A stretch of DNA of 64,000 nt from an uncultured Saprospirales bacterium (lineage in GTDB: Bacteria > Bacteroidota > Bacteroidia > Chitinophagales > Saprospiraceae). Below the pieces are notes generated by a model. The model ran no database searches. It was not told the DNA's origin and saw only the letters and a program-made list of their open reading frames with translations. Positions 55,249 to 63,407 of this stretch are shown here, piece by piece. Position numbers and translations under genes: made by a program. The stretch covers positions 1 to 64,000 of the forward strand of contig CALAZP010000276.1 of the NCBI GenBank assembly GCA_937926355.1, read 5' to 3'. Within the stretch, counting starts at the first letter, position 1. Each line of letters begins with the position of its first letter.

Positions 55249-55885
55249 AAAGTGTTTTTCTACCAAATTTTGAACAAATTGGACATTGAAATGGATCATG
55301 GCCTCTTGCCGGACAAAATTTTCTTCCGAAAAAAATGATTTGTAAATGCAGTTTATTCCATAATTCTTTAGGGAAAAGCCTTTTCAAATCTTTTTCCGTT
55401 TGAACCACACTTTTGCCATTACTCAATCCCCATCTATAAGCTAGTCTGTGAATATGAGTATCCACAGGAAAAGCAGGCTCACCAAATGCCTGACTTACCA
55501 CAACAGATGCAGTTTTATGACCTACTCCAGGTAATTTTTCGAGTGCAATCATATCTTTGGGAACCTGTCCATCATATTTATCAATAAGAATCTTTGAGAG
55601 TTCGGATATTGCTTTAGACTTAGTAGGAGATAAACCGCAAGGTTTGATAACCTCTTTAATTTCTTCTACCGGCAGTTCCATCATTTTTTTTGGGTTATCT
55701 GCTTTTTTAAAAAGAAATGGAGTGACTTTATTGACTCTTTCATCTGTGCATTGTGCCGATAAAAGTACTGCAACCAACAAGGTATAAGGATCTTTATGTT
55801 CTAAAGGAACAGGGGTCTTAGGAAAATACCTTTCAAGAATTTCAATTATGGCTTTTACCCTATCTTTTTTATTGATTTTTTCCAT
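55214..55885 (-). CDS. nth: Endonuclease III (DNA glycosylase/AP lyase), atypical Fe-S loop
   Basis: Base-excision repair enzyme for oxidised pyrimidines, 223 residues. The helix-hairpin-helix LEKLPGVGHKTASVV carries the catalytic Lys124, and the second catalytic acid is Asp142 in VDTHI. The C-terminal iron-sulfur loop is odd: it has Cys191, then 9 residues, Cys201, 2 residues and Cys204, but no fourth cysteine before the end. E. coli uses C-x6-C-x2-C-x5-C. The glycosylase core looks intact, and the cluster may be missing or differently ligated. It is 3 bases downstream of purM. Confidence 0.92.
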   Translation of the reverse strand: MEKINKKDRVKAIIEILERYFPKTPVPLEHKDPYTLLVAVLLSAQCTDERVNKVTPFLFKKADNPKKMMELPVEEIKEVIKPCGLSPTKSKAISELSKILIDKYDGQVPKDMIALEKLPGVGHKTASVVVSQAFGEPAFPVDTHIHRLAYRWGLSNGKSVVQTEKDLKRLFPKELWNKLHLQIIFFGRKFCPARGHDPFQCPICSKFGRKTLFKKEVPRRSSN

Positions 55886-55888
55886 TAC

Positions 55889-57067
55889 CTAAATAGTGTA
55901 TTCAAAATCCCCTTGAGGACATTTTATTTGGACTAATTTCTCGGAAAACTCTTCAACGCGTCCAATAATTTTTGCATCAATATGGAATGATTTTGCAAGA
56001 TCAATTAATTGCTGAGCAAAAGCTTCGGGAAGATAAATTTCTAATCTGTGTCCCATATTGAATACCTGGTACATTTCCTTCCAAGGAGTATTTGAATTAC
56101 TTTGAATCAATCTAAAAATAGGTGGAATAGGTAACAAAGAATCTTTTATCACTTTTAATTGATTTATAAAATGTAATACTTTAGTTTGACCCCCACCCGA
56201 GCAATGTATGATTCCATTAATTTCCTTTTTTAGTGAAATGGGTATGGCAGACAGCAGTGGCAGATATGTTCGAGTTGGTGAAAGTAAAAGTTCTCCAACC
56301 TCTATTTGTTGATTATTGATTTCTATCAGATCAGTTAAGCTGGATTCACCTGTATATACAGCTTCTATAGGGATAAAAGGATTAAATGATTCCGGATATT
56401 TTTCAGCATAATGGTGGTTCAAGACATCATGCCTAGCTAGGGTTAACCCGTTACTACCAATTCCGCTATTATATCTATTTTCATACGAAGCTTGTCCATA
56501 CGAAGCGAATCCAACAATTACATCACCGGGTTGGATATCATTTACAATTAATTCTGATTGTGGTAATCGAGCAAAAGTAGTAAATCCAACATCAATAGTT
56601 CTTACTATATCCCCAACATCCGCCGTTTCACCTCCAGCCAAAAAGATTTCTACCCCAAATTCTCGCATCTTATCAATAAATAAGTTGGTCCCATCAATCA
56701 AGGATTTTATTACCTGGCCATTTATGATATTCTTATTCCTTCCAATGGTAGAAGATAAAATGATATTGGAAGTACACCCTACGCATGCCATATCATCAAT
56801 ATTCATCACAATAGCATCCTGAGAAATACCATGCCAAATTTCATCTATTTGCTTTTCTTGCCAATAAAGGTAACCTAGACTTGTTTTAGTCCCAGCAGTA
56901 TCCGCATGCATGATGTTTACATATTGAGAATTTCCTCCAACTAAATCTGGAAGAATTTTACAAAAAGCATTTGGAAACAAACCTTTATCTATTCCCTTTA
57001 TCGCATCATGAACTTCCTTTTTGGAAGCAGAGACACCTCTCAATTCATATTTCGATGGCTCAGACAT
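55889..57067 (-). CDS. purM: Phosphoribosylformylglycinamidine cyclo-ligase
   Basis: Purine synthesis step 5 (AIR synthase), 392 residues. This is longer than the ~345 of many bacteria and like the Bacteroidota type. The ATP-binding core is recognisable: NIMHADTAGTKTSLGYLY, QDAIVMNIDDMACVG, LAGGETADVGDIVRTIDVGF and HCSGGGQTKVL. It complements purL at 48745. It diverges from the M23 peptidase gene and precedes nth by 3 bases. Confidence 0.9.
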   Translation of the reverse strand: MSEPSKYELRGVSASKKEVHDAIKGIDKGLFPNAFCKILPDLVGGNSQYVNIMHADTAGTKTSLGYLYWQEKQIDEIWHGISQDAIVMNIDDMACVGCTSNIILSSTIGRNKNIINGQVIKSLIDGTNLFIDKMREFGVEIFLAGGETADVGDIVRTIDVGFTTFARLPQSELIVNDIQPGDVIVGFASYGQASYENRYNSGIGSNGLTLARHDVLNHHYAEKYPESFNPFIPIEAVYTGESSLTDLIEINNQQIEVGELLLSPTRTYLPLLSAIPISLKKEINGIIHCSGGGQTKVLHFINQLKVIKDSLLPIPPIFRLIQSNSNTPWKEMYQVFNMGHRLEIYLPEAFAQQLIDLAKSFHIDAKIIGRVEEFSEKLVQIKCPQGDFEYTI

Positions 57068-57138
57068 TTAATTAATTTTGGTTTTATCACAAAGTAAATA
57101 AAGATTATCTTTAATTCAGAATACATGATGTCTCACCT

Positions 57139-58416
57139 ATGAAGTACCAGTGGAAAACTTCCATATTTATATCTATTTCCTTTCTCATACTTTTATTTTA
57201 TACGAAAAACTATATTCAAAGTTACCAAAGGCATTCTATAGAATTGGGTACTTTACCCATTACTATTCCAAAAATGGAATACGGCTTAGTTTTGGACACC
57301 TTTATAGTTGAAACTCAAAAGATAAAATTTGGTCAAAATTTAGGTCTTATTCTAGATGAATTAGGTGTACCTATGTCCCGAGTGGATGAATTAGTAAAAA
57401 AAACAAGAAATATTTTTGATTTTAAGCAATTTAAAGCTGGACAAACGTATAAAGTATTTAAAAGAGATTCTAGTAGTCTTCCCGAATATTTTGTTTACGA
57501 ATCAGATATCTCAAGTGCTTTTATTTTTAACTTAATTCCTGACCAAATAGGGGTAAAAAAATTTGAAAAACCTGTTCATACTGTATTAGATACTTTAATT
57601 GGGGAAATAAATACTTCACTCTGGAATAGTATTGTAGATCAAGGAAAGAGTATTGAATTGGCTTCTAAATTAGAAGATGCGTATCAATGGTCAATTGATT
57701 TTTATCACCTACAAAAAGGGGATAAATTCAAAGCTATTTATGAAAATTTAATCGTAGATCAAAAATCTATTGGTGTTGGAAAGCTTATAGCTGCTTATTT
57801 TGAACATGAAAAAAATGAATTTTATGCCATATATTTTGAAAATGATACGCTATCTGGATATTTCGATTTAGAGGGAAGACCTATGAAAAAGTCCTTTTTA
57901 AAATCTCCTATTAAGTATGCTAGAATTTCTTCGAGATATAACAGGAGCAGATTTCATCCTATTCTCAAAAGGGTTCGTCCTCATTTGGGTACAGATTATG
58001 CTGCACCATACGGCACGCCTATTTATGCAATTGGATCTGGAGTTATAATAGAAGCCGGTTACACCAAAGGAAACGGAAATTATATAAAAATTAAACACAA
58101 TAATACCTATCAAACGCAGTATTTACATATGCAAAAATTTGCCGCAGGAATGAAAAAGGGATTGTTGGTACAGCAAGGTCAAATCATTGGCTATGTGGGT
58201 TCTACTGGTCTAGCTACTGGACCGCACGTATGCTTTAGGTTTTGGAAAAATGGAAGTCAAGTTAACCACTTGAATCTAAGTTTTCCACCTCCGGAACCAT
58301 TAGAGCAAAAAAATCTTGAAGACTTTCATATTATTCGGAATAAAGTAATAGAAATTTTGACCGATCAACCCTTTGAATGCTTTTATCCTAATTCCATAGA
58401 TGAGCCTCTTACCTAA
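57139..58416 (+). CDS. Membrane-anchored M23-family peptidase-like protein
   Basis: 425 residues with an N-terminal signal anchor (residues about 7-25). Residues about 50-150 form a LysM/OapA-like segment (FGQNLGLILDELGVPMSRVDEL). The C-terminal M23 domain is near 265-380. The first zinc motif HLGTDYAAP (His282, Asp286) and YLHM are present. The usual final HxH reads HVC (His363, Cys365), so one ligand is changed. It may still cut peptidoglycan cross-links or act as an activator, as in degenerate NlpD/EnvC proteins. Confidence 0.85.
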   Translation: MKYQWKTSIFISISFLILLFYTKNYIQSYQRHSIELGTLPITIPKMEYGLVLDTFIVETQKIKFGQNLGLILDELGVPMSRVDELVKKTRNIFDFKQFKAGQTYKVFKRDSSSLPEYFVYESDISSAFIFNLIPDQIGVKKFEKPVHTVLDTLIGEINTSLWNSIVDQGKSIELASKLEDAYQWSIDFYHLQKGDKFKAIYENLIVDQKSIGVGKLIAAYFEHEKNEFYAIYFENDTLSGYFDLEGRPMKKSFLKSPIKYARISSRYNRSRFHPILKRVRPHLGTDYAAPYGTPIYAIGSGVIIEAGYTKGNGNYIKIKHNNTYQTQYLHMQKFAAGMKKGLLVQQGQIIGYVGSTGLATGPHVCFRFWKNGSQVNHLNLSFPPPEPLEQKNLEDFHIIRNKVIEILTDQPFECFYPNSIDEPLT

Positions 58417-58497
58417 TTTATCTTTAAATATCACATTCTTGGGGTTCTTACCTGAAATAAGATATAGTATTTTTTACCTAGTACCAGAATTTCTAAA

Positions 58498-59055
58498 CTA
58501 ATTCCAGGATATATGATCGGGAATTCTTGCTAAAACCGAGTAATTATCTCCCATGTGGTGCAAGACCAATTCCCATAGGTTAGAATATCTTGTTTTGAAA
58601 ATATAGTTAGGATGCATTTCTGCCTTAATCCAAGATTTAGTTGAAACTTCTTCACTTAATTGCCCTTCAGACCATCCACTATAACCAATAAAGAACTTTA
58701 TATCCTTGGGAGTGATAATTTCGGTTTGAATTAAAAATTTCAATTTTTCAAAATCTCCTCCCCAATACAAACCCTTTCCAACGTAAATACTATCATCCAG
58801 AATATCTCCTGCACTATGGACATAATAAATGGAATCTGTTTGCACAGGCCCTCCATAATAAACGGTGCTTTTAAACTCTGGAAAATCTTTTATTAATTCA
58901 TTAATTCCCATATTCATTGGTCTGTTCAAAACAAATCCTAAATCTCCAGCTTTATGGTGGTCACAAAGAAGTACAACGGCTCTTTTGAAATTGGGATCCA
59001 TCATGAAAGGTTCCGCCAATAATAAGATGCCAGATGCTAATTGAATATCGGACAT
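58498..59055 (-). CDS. YqgE/AlgH family protein
   Basis: 185-residue single-domain protein of the YqgE/AlgH (DUF179) family, function unclear. Recognisable from AEPFMMDPNFKRAVVLLCDH, then GFVLNRPMN, YYGGPVQTD and FIGYSGWSEGQLSEE. It is the last gene of the PTPS-folE-fabD-yqgE run, 9 bases after fabD, which hints at an envelope or general metabolic role. Confidence 0.9.
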   Translation of the reverse strand: MSDIQLASGILLLAEPFMMDPNFKRAVVLLCDHHKAGDLGFVLNRPMNMGINELIKDFPEFKSTVYYGGPVQTDSIYYVHSAGDILDDSIYVGKGLYWGGDFEKLKFLIQTEIITPKDIKFFIGYSGWSEGQLSEEVSTKSWIKAEMHPNYIFKTRYSNLWELVLHHMGDNYSVLARIPDHISWN

Positions 59056-59064
59056 AATTATGAA

Positions 59065-59943
59065 TTAAAGTGCAGAAGTAGGAATAGATCGATCTAGTTT
59101 TTTTACAAATCCCTGCAAAGTCTTTCCAGTTCCCCCTACTTCAATAAATTCTGTAGCTCCATATTTAATCATTTCTTTCATAGTCTGAGTCCATTTAACA
59201 GGAGCTGTTAATTGTTTAATGAGATTTTCTTTTATCTCCGAGGCGATTTTAACCCCACTAGCGGTAAAATTTTGAAAAATTGGACAAAATGGATTTGATA
59301 TTTCTATTGACTCTATGGCCTCAGCCAACTCATTTTGAGCTGGTAACATATATTTAGAATGAAATGCCCCACTAACTGGAAGCATGATAGCTCTTTTAGC
59401 ACCAACTCCATTCAAGCGATCAACTGCATTTGCTACCCCCTTTTTAGAACCTGAAATAACCAATTGCCCTGGACAATTATAGTTTGCAGGTATTACGTAA
59501 TCCTCAATTTCATTACAGACACCCTCTACAACCTCATCATCTAAACCAAGAATCGCGGCCATGGCACTTGGTTGAAGTTCACAAGCCTTTTGCATGGCTA
59601 TGGCTCTTTTGTGAACCAACCTCAAACCGTCCTGCCAACTCAGAGCACCTGCGCTAGTTAGGGCTGAAAACTCCCCCAAAGAATGGCCTGCCACCATATC
59701 TGGCTTGTACGAATCTCCAATTAATTTGATTTTAGCAATGGAATGCAAAAAAACAGCAGGTTGAGTAATTTCTGTTTTTGATAACTCCTCCATACTTCCA
59801 TTAAACATAGTATCAGAAATTCTATAGCCTAGAATTTCATTAGCCTCTTCAAAAAAAGATTTAACGATTTCAGAACTTTCATAAAGATCTTTTCCCATGC
59901 CTTCAAACTGAGAAGCTTGACCTGGAAATATATAAGCTTTCAT
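59065..59943 (-). CDS. fabD: Malonyl-CoA:ACP transacylase
   Basis: Loads malonyl onto acyl carrier protein for fatty-acid elongation, 292 residues. Features are FPGQASQFEGMG at the N-terminus, the nucleophile Ser88 in GHSLGE, the catalytic histidine in SGAFHSKYM and the C-terminal EVGGTGKTLQG loop. It lies 1 base downstream of folE. accD at 11614 makes its substrate. Confidence 0.95.
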   Translation of the reverse strand: MKAYIFPGQASQFEGMGKDLYESSEIVKSFFEEANEILGYRISDTMFNGSMEELSKTEITQPAVFLHSIAKIKLIGDSYKPDMVAGHSLGEFSALTSAGALSWQDGLRLVHKRAIAMQKACELQPSAMAAILGLDDEVVEGVCNEIEDYVIPANYNCPGQLVISGSKKGVANAVDRLNGVGAKRAIMLPVSGAFHSKYMLPAQNELAEAIESIEISNPFCPIFQNFTASGVKIASEIKENLIKQLTAPVKWTQTMKEMIKYGATEFIEVGGTGKTLQGFVKKLDRSIPTSAL

Positions 59944-59944
59944 A

Positions 59945-60520
59945 TCAAAGATTTTTCTTAATTAAATTTAAGAACTCCGATCTTGTTTCAACTTTTTGGA
60001 ATTCGCCTGTAAAGGCCGACGTTGAAGTTATTGAATTTTGCTTTTCAACTCCTCTCATCATCATACACATATGTTTAGCCTCAATAACAACAGCTACTCC
60101 AAGTGGATTTAGAGTTTTGTCTATAGATTCAATAATCTGAGCAGTTAAGCGCTCCTGTACCTGTAATCTTCTTGAAAATACGTCCACTATTCTGGGCAAT
60201 TTACTAAGACCTACAATATATCCATTGGGAATATAACCTATATGGACTTTTCCAAAGAAGGGTAATAAGTGATGTTCACACAAAGAGTATAGCTCAATAT
60301 CCTTTACAATTACCATTTCTTTATAGTCCTCCTTAAACATAGCAGAATTAAGAATTTCCTCTGCATTTTTGCTATATCCTTGAGTCAAAAATTTAATTGC
60401 TTTGGCTGCCCTTTCAGGGGTTTTTACTAAGCCTTCCCGATGGGGATCTTCACCAACAGATTCCATGATGGATTGATAATGATTTTTTAACTCCTCTAAA
60501 TCTTGATGCTCCTTATTCAT
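59945..60520 (-). CDS. folE: GTP cyclohydrolase I
   Basis: Makes dihydroneopterin triphosphate from GTP, feeding folate and pterin synthesis. 191 residues, a full-length enzyme. The zinc site residues are in [11 protein letters not shown] and KHMCMMMRG; the substrate residues lie in [23 protein letters not shown]. It is 11 bases downstream of the PTPS gene, so both belong to a pterin unit. Confidence 0.96.
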   Translation of the reverse strand: MNKEHQDLEELKNHYQSIMESVGEDPHREGLVKTPERAAKAIKFLTQGYSKNAEEILNSAMFKEDYKEMVIVKDIELYSLCEHHLLPFFGKVHIGYIPNGYIVGLSKLPRIVDVFSRRLQVQERLTAQIIESIDKTLNPLGVAVVIEAKHMCMMMRGVEKQNSITSTSAFTGEFQKVETRSEFLNLIKKNL

Positions 60521-60531
60521 TAAATTGATTT

Positions 60532-60942
60532 TTAATTCCCAAAATACTCTGCATAAATATTTTCTGTTTCACAGAGTTTTATAGAATGCAATTGACAACC
60601 ATTTAAATGAGGTTGTAACTCCTTCCAAATTAAGATAACCAAGTTTTCAGTAGTTGGTTGAATTGAACTAGGGATAAAATCTACGTCTAAATTTAGGTTA
60701 GAATGGTCTAATTTTTCTGTGATCGTTTTTTTTATGATATTACTTAGGGTTTTAACATTAATAATAAAACCAGTTTGCTGGTCTGGAATTCCTTTTACAG
60801 TTACAAATAGTTCATAATTATGTCCATGCCAATTTTTATTAGCACATTTGCCGAAGACTTGAAAATTTTGTTCTTCAGGCCAGTCATTTACCCAGAGTTT
60901 ATGGGCTGCATTGAACCTTTCCCGTCTTGTAAGATAAACCAT
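60532..60942 (-). CDS. 6-pyruvoyl-tetrahydropterin / 6-carboxytetrahydropterin synthase
   Basis: 136 residues, from the ATG at 60942 ([16 protein letters not shown]). The frame is open further upstream, but the added residues are non-conserved and the promoter element lies between. Zinc histidines lie in FNAAHKL and HGHNY. The active-site cysteine is in [12 protein letters not shown], with five residues between Cys and HGH as in animal-type PTPS, whereas QueD typically has three. It could therefore serve pterin cofactors rather than queuosine; both uses are possible. It heads the folE-fabD-yqgE run. Confidence 0.85.
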   Translation of the reverse strand: MVYLTRRERFNAAHKLWVNDWPEEQNFQVFGKCANKNWHGHNYELFVTVKGIPDQQTGFIINVKTLSNIIKKTITEKLDHSNLNLDVDFIPSSIQPTTENLVILIWKELQPHLNGCQLHSIKLCETENIYAEYFGN

Positions 60943-60963
60943 GAATTTGTCGATTTGGGAGGG

Positions 60964-60971
60964 CAAAAATA
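60964..60971 (-). promoter_or_regulatory. Putative -7 element for the PTPS-folE-fabD-yqgE operon
   Basis: Minus strand TATTTTTG fits TAnnTTTG and is about 22 bases before the chosen ATG at 60942. This supports that start, since the longer form at 61014 would lie upstream of the promoter. The divergent lytS-like gene begins only 10 bases away. Confidence 0.5.
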
Positions 60972-60980
60972 CAAATAATA

Positions 60981-62042
60981 ATGCTAGACCTAACCTTTGT
61001 ATTTGAAAAAACAAGACAATGGTTCAACCGAAGAGTGATATATCATTCATTAATTTGGTTGGCGTTTTTAACTTTTCTAATTTTTAATTCAGATACCCAT
61101 TTCAGTTTTATTGAAAAATTAAGTAACGAAATAATCAATATTGGATTATACGCAATGATTGTATATTTCAATCTGTACTATTTAATTCCCAATTATTTAA
61201 AGAGCAAGAGTATTGGGCTTTACCTACTTTTATTGCTTATTTTTTCTCTTTTCCTAACCCCAATAAAACTGCTCATTTTTTACTTAAAACTAAGTAATCA
61301 ATCCATTTACCAGACGGCACTTATCAATAACTTTGGGTTATATTTTATTATAAATTTGATTGTAGGGGGAAGTTCCACCATTGCCAAAATTGTTAAAGAT
61401 TACACTAAAAACCAAAGAGAAAAGCAATTATTAGAGCATAGAAATATGCACAATGAATTACAATTTTTAAAATCCCAAATTAATCCTCATTTTTTGTTTA
61501 ATACCTTAAACAACATTTATTCTCTTACTTTAAAAAAATCAGATTTAGCTCCAGAAATGGTTCTGAAACTATCTGATATGATGAGGTATATGTTATATGA
61601 ATGTAATGCTCGAAGAGTTCCTCTTAAAAAGGAAATCATCTACTTACAAAATTATATTGAGCTAGAGTCAATCAGATTTAAAAACAGAGGTACTATAAAT
61701 CTGACTTTGGAAGTTATAGAGGAAAAAAACCTTCAAATTGCGCCCCTTTTATTTATTCCATTTTTAGAAAATGCGATCAAACACGGGGTCAACCAACAAA
61801 TTGAAAATGCTAAGGTGAGCATGAAACTCAAAGTTCAAAATGGAATAGTAGAATTTTTCATTAAAAATAATAAAAATACCAAGATTGCTAATGGCCCGGG
61901 CGGTATAGGATTAGTTAATGTCAAAAGGAGATTGAATTTGATTTATCCAAAAGCACATGAAATAGAGATTCAGGATTTAAAAGAATATTATATCGTTTCA
62001 TTAAAAATTAATTTGAATTATGATAAGAGTATTGATCGTTGA
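60981..62042 (+). CDS. LytS-type sensor histidine kinase
   Basis: 353-residue inner-membrane kinase of the His_kinase/LytS class. About four helices occupy residues 18-130, with no large sensor domain. A coiled segment follows. The phosphoacceptor region is SQINPHFLFNTLNNIYS (His near residue 169). The ATPase half has FIPFLENAIKHG and a GPGGIGLVNVKRRL glycine loop. It overlaps the regulator gene by 23 bases and the two form a two-component system. The signal is unknown. Confidence 0.92.
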   Translation: MLDLTFVFEKTRQWFNRRVIYHSLIWLAFLTFLIFNSDTHFSFIEKLSNEIINIGLYAMIVYFNLYYLIPNYLKSKSIGLYLLLLLIFSLFLTPIKLLIFYLKLSNQSIYQTALINNFGLYFIINLIVGGSSTIAKIVKDYTKNQREKQLLEHRNMHNELQFLKSQINPHFLFNTLNNIYSLTLKKSDLAPEMVLKLSDMMRYMLYECNARRVPLKKEIIYLQNYIELESIRFKNRGTINLTLEVIEEKNLQIAPLLFIPFLENAIKHGVNQQIENAKVSMKLKVQNGIVEFFIKNNKNTKIANGPGGIGLVNVKRRLNLIYPKAHEIEIQDLKEYYIVSLKINLNYDKSIDR

Positions 62043-62745
62043 TGACGAACCATTGGCTCAAGATGTAATTGAAACTTATGTTCAAAAAATACCAGATTTG
62101 TTTTTGGTTGGAACTTGTAAGAACGCTGTAGAGGCTTCGAGTATTCTTAATAAAGAGGTTGTTGACCTTATTTTTTTAGATATTCAAATGCCCCAACTTA
62201 ATGGGATAGATTTTATAAAATCTTTAACCAAAAAACCCTTAGTTATCATTACAACGGCTTTTTCTGATTATGCAGTAGAGGGTTTTGAGCTCAATGTAAT
62301 AGACTATCTTCTAAAGCCCATTTCTTTTAACAGATTTTTATTAGCCATAAATAGAATTATCGAATCTAAAAATTCGGCAACTGTAGAAGAAACCACAAAA
62401 CCTCAACTTGATAAGGAATCTTATTTCTTTGTCAAAGCAGATAAAAAAATGGTAAAAATCAACCATAAAGATATTTTATATATTGAAGGTTTAAAGGATT
62501 ATGTCATTATCAAACTATCAAAAAGCAGGTTAGTCACGCTCCAAACTATGAAAAGTCTAGATGATAAATTACCTGCTGAAATATTTAAAAGAATACACCG
62601 ATCTTATATCATTAATTTAGGTAAACTAGATTCAATTGTTGGAAATACAGTTGAGCTAAAAGAAGGAGATCAACAGATCAAATTACCCATCGGGAAAAAT
62701 TATAAAGAAGAATTAATAGCCTTAATAAATGAGAATAGGCTTTAA
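62020..62745 (+). CDS. LytTR-family response regulator
   Basis: 241-residue DNA-binding regulator. Receiver domain at about 1-120 with acidic pocket DDE (9-10), phosphoacceptor Asp54 in FLDIQMP and the conserved Lys in LLKPIS. A LytTR DNA-binding domain (about 140-238) follows: FFVKADKKMVKINHKDILYIEG, KSLDDKLP, FKRIHRSYIINL. Its partner kinase overlaps upstream. Its stop overlaps dapB by 4 bases. Confidence 0.94.
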   Translation: MIRVLIVDDEPLAQDVIETYVQKIPDLFLVGTCKNAVEASSILNKEVVDLIFLDIQMPQLNGIDFIKSLTKKPLVIITTAFSDYAVEGFELNVIDYLLKPISFNRFLLAINRIIESKNSATVEETTKPQLDKESYFFVKADKKMVKINHKDILYIEGLKDYVIIKLSKSRLVTLQTMKSLDDKLPAEIFKRIHRSYIINLGKLDSIVGNTVELKEGDQQIKLPIGKNYKEELIALINENRL

Positions 62746-63407
62746 GATTCTAAAACATCCTTCATTGAGAATACCCCTTTTTTGCCAAGTATCCACTCTG
62801 CCGCGGAGACAGCTCCAAAAGCAAATCCTTTTCTATTTTTCGCCACATGTTTGATTTGTATCATATCTTCTGGAGAATTAAAACTAATAATATGTGTTCC
62901 CGGTACATCCTTTTCTCTATGGGATTTTATTAAAGGGGATTTATCAAAAGCTTTGGATAGAGAAATAGCCGTTCCACTAGGTGCATCTAATTTCTCTGTA
63001 TGATGAATTTCTTCTATAGAAGCTATGTATTCCGGATACTTTTGCATTAAAGAAATCAAATATTCATTAAGGTTAAAAAATAAATTAACTCCTAGGCTAA
63101 AATTAGAAGCATACAAAAAACTTCCATTGTAATGATTTACTGATTCGACAACCTTATCAAAATGATCTAACCAACCAGTAGAGCCAGATATAACTGCAAT
63201 ACCGTTTTCAATGCCTTGGATTATGATAGAATAAGCAGATTTTGGTCCAGTGAAATCAATGAGTACGTCTCCTTGGGCAAATATTTCAGGAAATTGACTA
63301 ATTGGAGTATCTTTTTCGATAATTCCTACAATTTCATGGCCTCTGTAAGCTGCAACTTCTTCTATCAATTTTCCCATTTTACCATACCCAGCTAATATTA
63401 TTCTCAT
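62742..63407 (-). CDS. dapB: 4-hydroxy-tetrahydrodipicolinate reductase
   Basis: NAD(P)H-dependent step of diaminopimelate/lysine synthesis, 221 residues, shorter than the 240-270 of many homologues. The Rossmann loop is AGYGKMGK near the start. The catalytic segment is EEIHHTEKLDAPSGTA (about 132-147). The dinucleotide and substrate domains are both recognisable, so the loss seems to be of loops rather than domains. Its ATG overlaps the mutS stop by 4 bases. Confidence 0.93.
   Translation of the reverse strand: MRIILAGYGKMGKLIEEVAAYRGHEIVGIIEKDTPISQFPEIFAQGDVLIDFTGPKSAYSIIIQGIENGIAVISGSTGWLDHFDKVVESVNHYNGSFLYASNFSLGVNLFFNLNEYLISLMQKYPEYIASIEEIHHTEKLDAPSGTAISLSKAFDKSPLIKSHREKDVPGTHIISFNSPEDMIQIKHVAKNRKGFAFGAVSAAEWILGKKGVFSMKDVLES

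Noticed and set aside
60943..61014. Longer start for the pterin synthase
   Set aside because: The extra residues are not family-like, would overlap the divergent lytS-type gene, and the -7 element at 60964 lies inside this stretch.
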